19,277 nucleotides of DNA from JAVBKB01 sp031554275 (lineage in GTDB: Bacteria; Bacillota; Bacilli; JARBTR01), in the NCBI GenBank assembly GCA_031554275.1, contig JAVBKB010000005.1, positions 1 to 19,277 of the forward strand, in the 5' to 3' direction. This document shows positions 1-6,939 of this stretch, piece by piece. Every line of letters begins with the position of its first letter. Within the stretch, counting starts at the first letter, position 1. Below the pieces are notes generated by a model. That model was given only the letters and a program-made list of their open reading frames with translations, was not told the origin of the DNA and ran no database searches. The position numbers and the translations under genes are program-made.

Positions 1-2295
1 ATCCTTACTTCCAGCAGTACGAGTTGGTCTTTTGCCATCTGTAGCAGTACGAGTTGATCCTTTGCGACTGGAATTCACATCTTTAGGTTCGCTCTTACGC
101 CCAAGTTTCTTATTCTGATTAATTTTAAAAATTTTCGTAGGTTCGCGCTCTTCACGACGATTGTCAGCAGCACCAATAATTCGAAAGTCAATCGTTCGTT
201 CCTCAGTGTTTGCCTGTACAACCTGAACTGTTACTTCATCTCCAATGCGAAATGTTCGCCCAGAACGTTCTCCTACCATTGTATAATTCCGATCATTAAA
301 ATGGTAGTAGTCATCTAACATATTCGTGACATGCACTAGACCTTCAATTGTATTAGGTAGCTCTACAAACACACCGAAATTAGTGACTGAACTGACAATC
401 CCTGTGAATTCTTCACCGATTTTGTCTACCATAAATTCAGCTTTCTTCAGGTCTTCCGTATCTCGTTCTGCAGCGACTGAACGTCGCTCCATTTGTGAGC
501 TATGACTTGCAATCTCGCCAAGCTTCGCTTCCCATTTCTCCTGTGTTTCCATGTCAATATGCTCTTCAATCAAGTATGTTCGAATCAATCGATGGACAAT
601 TAAATCAGGATAACGTCTGATTGGCGACGTGAAATGGGTATAGTAATCCGCTGCGAGTCCGAAGTGACCAACGCTCTCCGGATGATATTTTGCTTGCTTC
701 ATTGAGCGAAGCATAATTTTCGAGACAACCATTTCTTCCGGTTTCCCGGCAACTTCGTCCAGAATTTCTTGCAAAGCGCGCGGATGTATATCGTTACCAG
801 TGCCACGAACAATCAGTCCAAAATGCAGAATGAACTCAAAGAAACGTTGAAGCTTTTCCTCATTTGGATCTTCATGAATTCGATAAATAAACGGAACATC
901 CAACCAGTGAAAATGCTCTGCCACTGTTTCATTGGCGACAAGCATAAACTCTTCAATTAGTTTTTCTGCGACAGATCGTTCACGAATGACAACATCGGTT
1001 GGTACACCTTCGCCATCTACAAGTACTTTTGCCTCTTTGAAGTCAAAGTCTATAGCACCACGATTCATTCGTTTATGACGCAAGACCTCTGCTAATCTTT
1101 CCATATCATGAAACATTGGAACAAGTGTCTCAAATTGAGTGATCAACTCAGCATCTTGGTCCACAAGAATGCGATTCACATCTGTATACGTCATCCGTGC
1201 AGTCGTCTTGATGACACTTTGAAAGATTTCATTCGAAACAACCTTGCCATCTGCATTGATTTCCATTTCACAAGAAAGTGTCAGCCGATCTACCTGAGGG
1301 TTCAACGAGCAAATCCCATTGGATAATCGGTGTGGGATCATCGGAATTACTCGGTCTACTAAATAGACACTAGTTCCTCTGTCTAGAGCCTCTTGATCTA
1401 TTGGCGAGCCTTCTTTAATGTAGTAACTGACATCTGCGATATGTACCCCAAGTTTGTAATTTCCATTATCCAATCTTGTCACAGTAACAGCGTCATCTAA
1501 GTCCTTTGCATCTGCCCCGTCGATTGTAACAATCACTTGATTGCGCAGATCTCGCCTCTTAAATAAATCCGGCTCCGAAATCTCCTCTTTCACTTTGTTT
1601 GCTTGCTGCAAAACATCAGCAGGAAATTCCTGAGGCAAACCATGATGGTATATAATCGACAAAATATCAACGCCAGGATCATTTTTGTGACCAAGAATAT
1701 GTGTAACCTTTCCTTCTGCTAAGTGCATTGCATCAGGGAAGGTAATGATTTCAACAACCACCTTGTGACCATCAACAGCACCCTTGACAAATTGATTCGG
1801 AATACAAATATCTCCCGAAATCTTCTTATCATCTGGAACGACAAAATGTAAACCTTTTCTAGTTGTAAAAGTCCCAACAATCTCACGAAGTGAACGCTCA
1901 ACAATCTTAGTCACGCTACCCTCACGTCGATCTCCACTTGAATTAGGTGAAATTTTCACCAGAACGATGTCTCCATGCATTGCCCCATTAAAAGCCGATG
2001 CTGGAATGAAAATATCATTAATTCCCTCCGCTTCGGGAAGCAGAAAAGCATAGCCCTTTGCATTAGCGCTTAGTTTCCCCTTCACCAGATCCATTGATTG
2101 TGGCAAAGCGTAACGATCATTGCGTGTCCGTACGACCAGCCCTTGTTCTTCTAACTGTACGAGAGTTTTGACAAGGAGCTTGAACTCATCCGCACTTGTA
2201 ATGTCCAGTACTTGCTCCATTTCACGAACCGTCATTGGTTTATAAGTATCCTGTTTAATCATCTCGATAAGTTGCTCTTTTAAATTCATATTCAT
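1..2295 (-). CDS. rnr: Ribonuclease R (3'-5' exoribonuclease), C-terminus cut by window edge
   Basis: RNase R is a processive, hydrolytic 3'-5' exoribonuclease that degrades structured RNA and, with SmpB-tmRNA, helps clear stalled mRNAs. The frame is open from 2295 to the left edge (765 codons, no stop). Residues 1-60 resemble the N-terminal winged-helix region, followed by cold-shock-like domains. The RNB catalytic domain begins near residue 255 with DAKDLDDA, whose aspartates bind Mg2+, and later has HFTSPIRRYPDL. An S1 domain (FTGIVSSVTNFGVFVEL) lies at about 627-705. From about 713 the chain becomes a Lys/Arg-rich tail (RREEREPTK, KKLGRKSEPK) with a 10-residue repeat at the edge. The start at 2295 follows GGAGGGTGA; a second ATG two codons later is possible. 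It lies 103 bp after secG with a terminator between, so it may have its own promoter. secG-rnr(-smpB) is a common order in Bacilli, so smpB may lie just left of the window. Confidence 0.97.
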   Translation of the reverse strand, partial: MNMNLKEQLIEMIKQDTYKPMTVREMEQVLDITSADEFKLLVKTLVQLEEQGLVVRTRNDRYALPQSMDLVKGKLSANAKGYAFLLPEAEGINDIFIPASAFNGAMHGDIVLVKISPNSSGDRREGSVTKIVERSLREIVGTFTTRKGLHFVVPDDKKISGDICIPNQFVKGAVDGHKVVVEIITFPDAMHLAEGKVTHILGHKNDPGVDILSIIYHHGLPQEFPADVLQQANKVKEEISEPDLFKRRDLRNQVIVTIDGADAKDLDDAVTVTRLDNGNYKLGVHIADVSYYIKEGSPIDQEALDRGTSVYLVDRVIPMIPHRLSNGICSLNPQVDRLTLSCEMEINADGKVVSNEIFQSVIKTTARMTYTDVNRILVDQDAELITQFETLVPMFHDMERLAEVLRHKRMNRGAIDFDFKEAKVLVDGEGVPTDVVIRERSVAEKLIEEFMLVANETVAEHFHWLDVPFIYRIHEDPNEEKLQRFFEFILHFGLIVRGTGNDIHPRALQEILDEVAGKPEEMVVSKIMLRSMKQAKYHPESVGHFGLAADYYTHFTSPIRRYPDLIVHRLIRTYLIEEHIDMETQEKWEAKLGEIASHSSQMERRSVAAERDTEDLKKAEFMVDKIGEEFTGIVSSVTNFGVFVELPNTIEGLVHVTNMLDDYYHFNDRNYTMVGERSGRTFRIGDEVTVQVVQANTEERTIDFRIIGAADNRREEREPTKIFKINQNKKLGRKSEPKDVNSSRKGSTRTATDGKRPTRTAGSKD
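13..72 (-). repeat. 30-bp tandem repeat in the rnr tail
   Basis: Two adjacent 30-bp units (13-42 and 43-72) share agcagtacgagttg followed by a similar tct/tcc-tttgc segment. They encode consecutive 10-residue units of the basic RNase R tail (SRKGSTRTAT and DGKRPTRTAG). Positions 1-12 resemble part of another unit, so the array may continue outside the window. The period is a multiple of three, so unit number can change without breaking the frame. Confidence 0.8.
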
Positions 2296-2356
2296 TCACC
2301 CTCCCTTCCTTTATATTTTAGTCAAAAAACAAATTAATCTACCCTTTTCAATCGAT

Positions 2357-2386
2357 AAAAAAAGTCTGGCATCAGCCAGACTTTTT
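2357..2386 (-). terminator. Rho-independent terminator of secG
   Basis: On the minus strand AAAAAGTCTGGC, a TGAT loop and GCCAGACTTTTTTT form a stem with a GC-rich core and a T-run. It starts 12 bp after the secG stop and ends before the rnr start. The A-rich opposite flank would let it work weakly in the other direction too. Confidence 0.9.
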
Positions 2387-2398
2387 AAGCTTCTTTTT

Positions 2399-2632
2399 CT
2401 AAGCACCAAAATATGCAATCGCTATGGTCAATGCGAAAAACAACACGACCAACACAACAGTCATACGATGCAGAATCAAGTCTGCGCCACGTGCTTTTTG
2501 CTTTCCAAAAAGTTGCTCAGCGCCTCCAGCAATTGAACCAGAAAGCCCTGCACTCCTACCCGATTGCAATAACACACAAAGTATTAATAGAACACAAACC
2601 AATATCAATAGAATTAGCAAAAATGTATGCAA
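2399..2632 (-). CDS. secG: Preprotein translocase subunit SecG
   Basis: SecG is the small subunit of the SecYEG channel and assists SecA-driven export. The 77-residue product has the family layout: a hydrophobic helix at about 3-22, a Gly/Ser-rich cytoplasmic loop with LQSGRSAGLSGSIAGG and a following EQLFGKQKARG, then a second membrane helix at about 54-76. The length is typical of Bacilli SecG. The start is a TTG codon at 2630-2632, six bases after AGGAGG, and there is no suitable ATG, so the weak codon is offset by a strong ribosome binding site. A promoter is visible upstream and a terminator directly downstream, which suggests a mainly monocistronic transcript. The carboxylesterase gene that often sits between secG and rnr in Bacillus is absent. 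Confidence 0.95.
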   Translation of the reverse strand: MHTFLLILLILVCVLLILCVLLQSGRSAGLSGSIAGGAEQLFGKQKARGADLILHRMTVVLVVLFFALTIAIAYFGA

Positions 2633-2694
2633 GTTGAATCCTCCTACCTGACATGAAAGCTATTTACTCAGTTTCACTTTTTAACAGTGTTGCT

Positions 2695-2723
2695 ATTTTA
2701 CCATAAAAACCAGCAGCAAACAA
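2695..2723 (-). promoter_or_regulatory. Likely secG promoter (extended -10)
   Basis: On the minus strand TTGTTT, a 17-bp spacer ending in TGG, and TAAAAT form an extended -10 promoter with a weak -35. It lies about 60 bp before the secG start. Confidence 0.6.
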
Positions 2724-2921
2724 GAGTGGATGTTTTGTCAATTTAAACTGTGTCTGCTGAGTAAGTAAATGCAACCCCCTACGAGAGAAAGTTACAGGTC
2801 AGATAACTAAGCAACTGGTGCTGGAAAAGTTAATTTGTATCCATCCACCAGTTGATTTCTACATTGCAATTCTAATTGTCAAAGCTTCTTGTTAGACTTC
2901 AAATTTCAAACGGTCACAATT

Positions 2922-4130
2922 TTAATTATTGGCAGGTTTCTCAGCGTGCTGCATTTTCTCAAATACTTGCTGAACATCTTTGTCACCACGACCAGATACA
3001 TTGATAATAATCGTTTTCTCCTTCGACAATGTTGGTGCGAATTTCAACGCATAAGCGACCGCATGTGAGCTTTCGAGAGCAGGGATAATTCCTTCTGTTT
3101 GTGACAGTAGTTTAAATGCTTCTAGTGCTTCCGTATCAGTTACTGCCACATATTCTGCTCGACCAGAATCTTTGTAGAAGCTATGCTCAGGTCCCACGCC
3201 TTGATAATCGAGTCCTGCTGCTATTGAGTGTGCTGGCGCAATCTCACCTTTTTCATCGACAATCATATAAGTTTTAAATCCATGAATAACACCTGGAACG
3301 CCTGTCGTTAAGGTTGCTGCATGTAACCCAGTTTTCAATTCATCACCTGCAGGTTCAACGCCAATCATTTTGACCGTTGCCATGCTGTAGAATGGCGCAA
3401 ATAATCCAATTGCATTACTGCCTCCACCAACACAGGCAATTAAGTAGTCAGGTAATCGCCCTTCTTTCTCCATGTGTTGTGCATGCGCTTCTTGACCTAC
3501 AACAAGTTGGAAATGACGTACCATTTCAGGATAAGGATGCGGTCCTACAGCAGATCCAAGCAGATAGAAGCTGGTTTTGTAGTTAGTTGCGTAATCAATC
3601 AGCGCTGCATCCACTGCATCCTTCAAGGTGCGACCACCTTCTTTAACTGCAATGACTTTTGCACCTAGGAGCTCCATGCGAAACACGTTAAGCGCTTGTC
3701 GCTCGGTGTCGAGTTCACCCATATATACAACGCACTCCATATCGAATAATGCGCAAACCGTAGCAGTGGCAACACCGTGTTGACCTGCTCCCGTCTCGGC
3801 AATCACTCGTTTGACACCCATTCTTTTGGCAAGTAGTATTTGTCCAAGCACATTGTTTATTTTGTGTGCTCCAGTGTGGTTCAAATCCTCTCTCTTCAAG
3901 TAGATTTTCGCCCCTCCGAGTTTCTTGGTCAACTGTTCAGCATAGTAAAGAGGGCTGGGACGTCCAACATAATCTTTCAAATAGTATTCGTATTCCTTAA
4001 TGAACTCAGGATCATCCTTATACTGCTTGAATGCCTCTTCTAAGTGGTCGAGCGCAGCTTGCAACTCCTCTGGTACAAAACTCCCGCCATATTCACCAAA
4101 GTAACCATTTTTCACTTGTAAAATTTCCAT
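2922..4130 (-). CDS. trpB: Tryptophan synthase beta chain (TrpB1 type)
   Basis: TrpB is a PLP enzyme that condenses indole with L-serine to give L-tryptophan, normally with TrpA supplying indole. From the chosen start the product has 402 residues, normal for TrpB1. Residues 78-93 (YLKREDLNHTGAHKIN) carry the PLP lysine K90; AETGAGQHG supplies the catalytic glutamate E112; CVGGGSNAIG near 236 is the cofactor-phosphate loop; and GRGDKD lies near the C-terminus. The start at 4130 follows GGAGG with an 8-base spacer. An in-frame ATG further upstream (from 4166) lacks a ribosome binding site and would add residues not typical of the family. No trpA, trpC, trpD or trpE lies within the window; the neighbours are a T-box leader upstream and secG downstream. 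The T-box ties expression to uncharged tRNA-Trp. The gene may serve indole salvage or pair with a trpA elsewhere. No clear terminator follows it. Confidence 0.97.
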   Translation of the reverse strand: MEILQVKNGYFGEYGGSFVPEELQAALDHLEEAFKQYKDDPEFIKEYEYYLKDYVGRPSPLYYAEQLTKKLGGAKIYLKREDLNHTGAHKINNVLGQILLAKRMGVKRVIAETGAGQHGVATATVCALFDMECVVYMGELDTERQALNVFRMELLGAKVIAVKEGGRTLKDAVDAALIDYATNYKTSFYLLGSAVGPHPYPEMVRHFQLVVGQEAHAQHMEKEGRLPDYLIACVGGGSNAIGLFAPFYSMATVKMIGVEPAGDELKTGLHAATLTTGVPGVIHGFKTYMIVDEKGEIAPAHSIAAGLDYQGVGPEHSFYKDSGRAEYVAVTDTEALEAFKLLSQTEGIIPALESSHAVAYALKFAPTLSKEKTIIINVSGRGDKDVQQVFEKMQHAEKPANN

Positions 4131-4242
4131 CTTATTGCCCTCCGTTAATGTATTTTTCATAACCAATCTGTTGAAGCAGCGTTTTTGAGACGACTAATCC
4201 TGATTTGTAATCAAAACAGGGAATCAATTGTTCGTACCCATA

Positions 4243-4534
4243 ATAAAAACCCCCTACATGAATAATTCATGTAGAGGGCGGTTATAGACCGTGGTGCCAC
4301 CTCAATTGGTTCTTGCGTATAGATGCAAGTAACCCACTCATCAGGTACAGAAATTGTTTCGATACCCTATCCTTATAACGGTGGAATCCGTGCTACCTAC
4401 TCAAAATCTTTTCAGTCAGCAACTCATAAGTCCATTCAGCATTATCCCACATACTAGTTTGCACCAAACACTAGCTCTCTACAATGTCGTGATACTGCTT
4501 ACTTACTCTTAATCAACGATTTAAGTATGAAATT
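4243..4534 (-). promoter_or_regulatory. tRNA-Trp T-box riboswitch leader of trpB
   Basis: The leader runs about 290 nt from the predicted transcription start to the attenuator. Stem I has the loop-E pair AGTA (4493-4496) opposite GAA, and GAA is followed by specifier TGG (4432-4434) plus A, so the codon read is Trp. The distal part of stem I is the CTAGTGTTTGGTGCAAACTAG region, around 4456-4476. The T-box core AGGTGGCACCACGGT is at 4288-4302. Its TGGC bulge would pair with a GCCA acceptor end, which fits the G discriminator of bacterial tRNA-Trp. A terminator follows at once. Uncharged tRNA-Trp should stabilise the antiterminator and switch trpB on. Confidence 0.95.
4245..4278 (-). terminator. 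T-box attenuator terminator
   Basis: On the minus strand CCCTCTACATGAA pairs with TTCATGTAGGGGG (one G-U pair) and is followed by TTTTT. The 5' side lies just downstream of the T-box core, so the antiterminator and terminator are mutually exclusive. Confidence 0.93.
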
Positions 4535-4540
4535 GTGATA

Positions 4541-4569
4541 ATTCTAGCAAGGAATTTGACATAAGTCAA
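4541..4569 (-). promoter_or_regulatory. Promoter of the T-box/trpB transcript
   Basis: TTGACT, a 17-bp spacer and TAGAAT (5/6 and 5/6 matches to consensus) on the minus strand. It lies in the 60 bp downstream of the ABC permease stop, with predicted initiation near 4534. This makes trpB a unit independent of the transporter. Confidence 0.85.
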
Positions 4570-4590
4570 TAGCTAAAGTATTCATTGAGC

Positions 4591-5367
4591 CTAGAGGTTC
4601 TGCCTCTCCAATGTTTTCAATGAAATGAAGATGAATAATGCAATGAAAACTGCATTAATAATTGAAGCTGTTCCAAAGAGCGAGTTCAGTGCACTTGCAT
4701 CAACCTCATTTGCACCATCAAATGAATTGTAGTAGACAACATTACTACTTGTATTCACAAGGAGAATAAAGACTAATCGATAGACAAAACTAACACCAAG
4801 AAAAACAAGAATTGCTTTTCCAACTGATCGACTCAAAATACTACAAAAAACCATCAATAATAGACCAGCCAGATAGGTTGTAATAACCAATAGGATTAGC
4901 AAAGGAATATTCAGATCAACCGAACTAAACACATCAGAAAATTCCTCAAATACTCTGTCTAAGCCAATCTCGGCATTAATTTTCGCTGTAAATATTATAA
5001 TTGGGATTAAGACCATAATTGCTGTTAGGATAATGCTAGAAAGAATGATGGCACCAACCTTTGCAAAGTACAATTTTCTTCTGTTAACGCCAGAAGCCAC
5101 CATCATTGCCATCACATTATTTTTGTAATCAATTGTTACAGCCTGCAAAGGGTAAATCATCATGATAAGGATACTCGCCAAATACTGGAGAGGAACCAGA
5201 GCTACCAATACAATACTTAAGTCATCACTCGCACCATTATCAATCGCATTAATCAAGGATATTGTAGAAAAAATGTTCAATAACCCGATAATACCAGCGG
5301 TAATCAGAAAACTCCTATTCTGAAAGAACTTATACATTTCCATTTTAAAAATTAATTTTCCAGTCAT
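4591..5367 (-). CDS. ABC-2 type transporter permease
   Basis: This is the membrane partner of the ATPase encoded just upstream (10 bp apart, one operon). The 258-residue product has about six hydrophobic segments at roughly 20-40, 52-78, 102-128, 152-180, 184-204 and 232-250. It also has the cytoplasmic stretch DYKNNVMAMMVASGVNRRKLY seen in ABC-2 permeases of the lantibiotic-immunity or multidrug-export kind (split here: DYKNNVMAMM then VASGVNRRK). The N-terminus is cytoplasmic (KLIFKMEMYKFFQNRSF). No substrate can be assigned. There is no adjacent bacteriocin, histidine kinase or GntR regulator, which such pairs often have. A small hairpin (AGAGG/CCTCT, 4593-4607) overlaps the stop codon but lacks a T-run, so I do not call it a terminator. 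Confidence 0.87.
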   Translation of the reverse strand: MTGKLIFKMEMYKFFQNRSFLITAGIIGLLNIFSTISLINAIDNGASDDLSIVLVALVPLQYLASILIMMIYPLQAVTIDYKNNVMAMMVASGVNRRKLYFAKVGAIILSSIILTAIMVLIPIIIFTAKINAEIGLDRVFEEFSDVFSSVDLNIPLLILLVITTYLAGLLLMVFCSILSRSVGKAILVFLGVSFVYRLVFILLVNTSSNVVYYNSFDGANEVDASALNSLFGTASIINAVFIALFIFISLKTLERQNL

Positions 5368-5377
5368 GATATTCTCC

Positions 5378-6241
5378 TTAGTTCAATCTGTCTTCAAGTA
5401 TTTTCACTTGAGACATTTCTGTGATTTCAATGTTCTCTTTTTGTAGCTGCGCATAAACTGAATTCCAATTTGGATCGTCTACATTAACCTTCACTCTGTG
5501 ATCTTCTGTAAGTTCGTACGGGATGCTCGCAACTCCCAATAGCCTCATGAACACTTCATTATTAGAGGTATCAATCAGTCTTGGCTTCTTGCTCTTTTCA
5601 GCAGTTAAGTCAATACATTCAATAATTCTTCCTTTATCAATAACATGAACAAACTCACATAGTTCTTCCAAATCATTTCTCACATGACTGGATACGAATA
5701 AGGTTAGTCCACCTTCAGTTAGTCCCTTGAGATAATTCTTGAACCACTTGACACTGTCTATATCAAGACCTCTAAATGGCTCATCCAAAATCAGGACTTT
5801 CGGGTCAGATAGCAATGCAATTAACAGAATTAACTTCTTCTGCATGCCATATGAGTAGGTTTTAACTTTCTGACCAAGAACCTGCTCAATATCCAAATCT
5901 CTTGCAAGCTCTCTTGCTTTTGCATCATTTCGATTGCCTCTTAATCCAGAAAAATATTTAATATTAAACCAACCTGATTGGTTTTGATAAACAGACATCC
6001 CATCAAGAACGATACCAACATCCTTCAAAATTTCGTTGTGTTTTTTTACCTCGGTACCACCAATAGTAATGCTTCCTTTGTAGTTACAAATAATATTTGT
6101 GATACATTTGAAAAGCGTCGTTTTACCGGCTCCATTATGTCCAACCAATCCATGGCTTCTGCCAGAATCAAGCGAAAAAGAACTAATATTCAACACTTCT
6201 CGATTGCCATACTTCATCAAAAGCTCGTTTACTTCGATCAT
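5378..6241 (-). CDS. ABC transporter ATP-binding protein
   Basis: This is the cytoplasmic nucleotide-binding subunit of an ABC-2 exporter, paired with the permease downstream. In order: Walker A GHNGAGKTT (34-42), a signature segment YSYGMQKK (129-136) that differs from the usual LSGGQ, Walker B VLILDEP (149-155) with catalytic Glu, a D-loop (RGLD, 157-160), and the H-loop SSH (184-186). After about residue 215 there is a roughly 70-residue C-terminal extension (IECIDLTAEKSKKPR and beyond), like that of the CcmA/bacitracin-type ATPases. The start at 6241 follows AAAGGAG with a suitable gap. An extended -10 promoter lies about 30 bp upstream. The substrate is unknown; drug, peptide or bacteriocin self-protection are possibilities from family resemblance only. 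Confidence 0.92.
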   Translation of the reverse strand: MIEVNELLMKYGNREVLNISSFSLDSGRSHGLVGHNGAGKTTLFKCITNIICNYKGSITIGGTEVKKHNEILKDVGIVLDGMSVYQNQSGWFNIKYFSGLRGNRNDAKARELARDLDIEQVLGQKVKTYSYGMQKKLILLIALLSDPKVLILDEPFRGLDIDSVKWFKNYLKGLTEGGLTLFVSSHVRNDLEELCEFVHVIDKGRIIECIDLTAEKSKKPRLIDTSNNEVFMRLLGVASIPYELTEDHRVKVNVDDPNWNSVYAQLQKENIEITEMSQVKILEDRLN

Positions 6242-6272
6242 TTTTTCTCTCCTTTGATAATATTTACAGGCT

Positions 6273-6300
6273 ATCTTACCATATATATAGTGGTTGTGGA
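6273..6300 (-). promoter_or_regulatory. Likely promoter of the ABC transporter operon
   Basis: On the minus strand TCCACA, a 16-bp spacer (mostly a TA alternation) and TGG-TAAGAT form an extended -10 promoter with a weak -35. It lies about 30 bp before the ATPase start. Confidence 0.55.
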
Positions 6301-6357
6301 AGACTCGGAAAGTTTTCGAAGTGTTCCATTGGGTTTAACAAAACACCCCTTTTTTCG

Positions 6358-6376
6358 GTTTACCCTAGAGGTAAAC
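6358..6376. promoter_or_regulatory. Inverted repeat, possible operator
   Basis: GTTTACC, a 5-bp centre CTAGA, and GGTAAAC form a perfect 7-bp dyad between the AbrB-like terminator and the ABC promoter, about 60 bp upstream of the -35. It has no T-run, so it reads better as a protein-binding site than a terminator. No regulator can be named. Confidence 0.4.
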
Positions 6377-6411
6377 TGCTCATTTGAAGTATAGGATTTC
6401 TTAGCCAGTGT

Positions 6412-6448
6412 AAAAAAACTCTTGCGGGAAATATCCATCACAAGAGTT
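6412..6448 (-). terminator. Terminator after the AbrB-like gene
   Basis: On the minus strand AACTCTTG, a 16-nt loop and CAAGAGTT run into TTTTT. It lies about 130 bp after the AbrB-like stop and would end transcripts from the AbrB-UbiB-AbrB block before the ABC promoter. Confidence 0.8.
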
Positions 6449-6579
6449 GTTGCAAAATATTCAAAGACAAGTAATAACAGACGACTCAATCCGCTTGTTT
6501 CACAATCTCTCAAGAACTGCGGGATCCTTTTAGGTCGCTGATCAAATCAAGTTCGATTCAAAAGAAAACATATTTGAAG

Positions 6580-6852
6580 TTATAGCTGCCTTGTAATCTC
6601 ATCGGTCAGTACCTTAGCTGCTTCACGACTAATGACTACTTTACCGCCTGCTAAAAACAAATTGTTATCAGATACATCTCCAGTGACCAGACATGCCATT
6701 CTGTTTGCATACTTTTTCAATACAATTTTCTCTTCATCTATCAAAATCTCAAGAGGATCTCGTACCTCAATCCCTAATGTTCTTCTAAGTTCTTTGGGTA
6801 TAACAATTCGTCCTAGCTCATCTAATTTTCGAACAATTCCTGTTGATTTCAT
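6580..6852 (-). CDS. AbrB/Abh-type transition-state regulator
   Basis: The 90-residue product opens with the canonical AbrB DNA-binding swapped-hairpin sequence: MKSTGIVRKLDELGRIVIP at 1-19, then KELRRTLGIEVRDPLEI. A C-terminal part (about 52-90, MACLVTGDVSDNNLFLAGGK) resembles the AbrB/Abh multimerisation region. Such proteins bind AT-rich, bent DNA as tetramers and repress growth-transition genes in Bacillus. The start at 6852 follows AAAGGGG with an 8-base gap. It lies 87 bp after ubiB in the same direction and is followed by a terminator, so it may be the last gene of that unit or have its own promoter in the gap; no clear promoter was visible there. It differs clearly from the other AbrB-fold gene at 8646-8930. 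Confidence 0.92.
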   Translation of the reverse strand: MKSTGIVRKLDELGRIVIPKELRRTLGIEVRDPLEILIDEEKIVLKKYANRMACLVTGDVSDNNLFLAGGKVVISREAAKVLTDEITRQL

Positions 6853-6939
6853 TTAACAATCCCCTTTAACACTATTTTGCTACTTAAGTATGCAATTGAA
6901 TTTGTATAACATGCAACAAGAATTTTCTTCGCTTGCTAA

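Larger units (their letters stand above)
6242..6579. other. 338-bp intergenic region between the AbrB-like gene and the ABC operon
   Basis: No convincing gene is present. From the AbrB-like gene side it holds an unremarkable stretch of about 130 bp, a rho-independent terminator (6412-6448), a 7-bp dyad (6358-6376), and then the ABC promoter (6273-6300). A minus-strand open frame at 6271-6513 runs straight through the terminator and dyad and has no good ribosome binding site. Confidence 0.7.

Noticed and set aside
2812..2854. caactggtg/caccagttg inverted repeat as a trpB terminator
   Set aside because: The 9-bp arms are perfect, but the loop is 25 nt and no T-run follows on either strand.
4131..4166. 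Longer trpB with 12 extra N-terminal residues
   Set aside because: No ribosome binding site before the upstream ATG; GGAGG is placed correctly for 4130, and TrpB1 proteins begin close to that point.
5978..6394. 138-residue plus-strand open frame
   Set aside because: Antisense to the ABC ATPase and its promoter, with no ribosome binding site or recognisable domain.
6271..6513. 80-residue minus-strand open frame
   Set aside because: It runs through the terminator hairpin and the dyad and lacks a ribosome binding site; best explained as chance.
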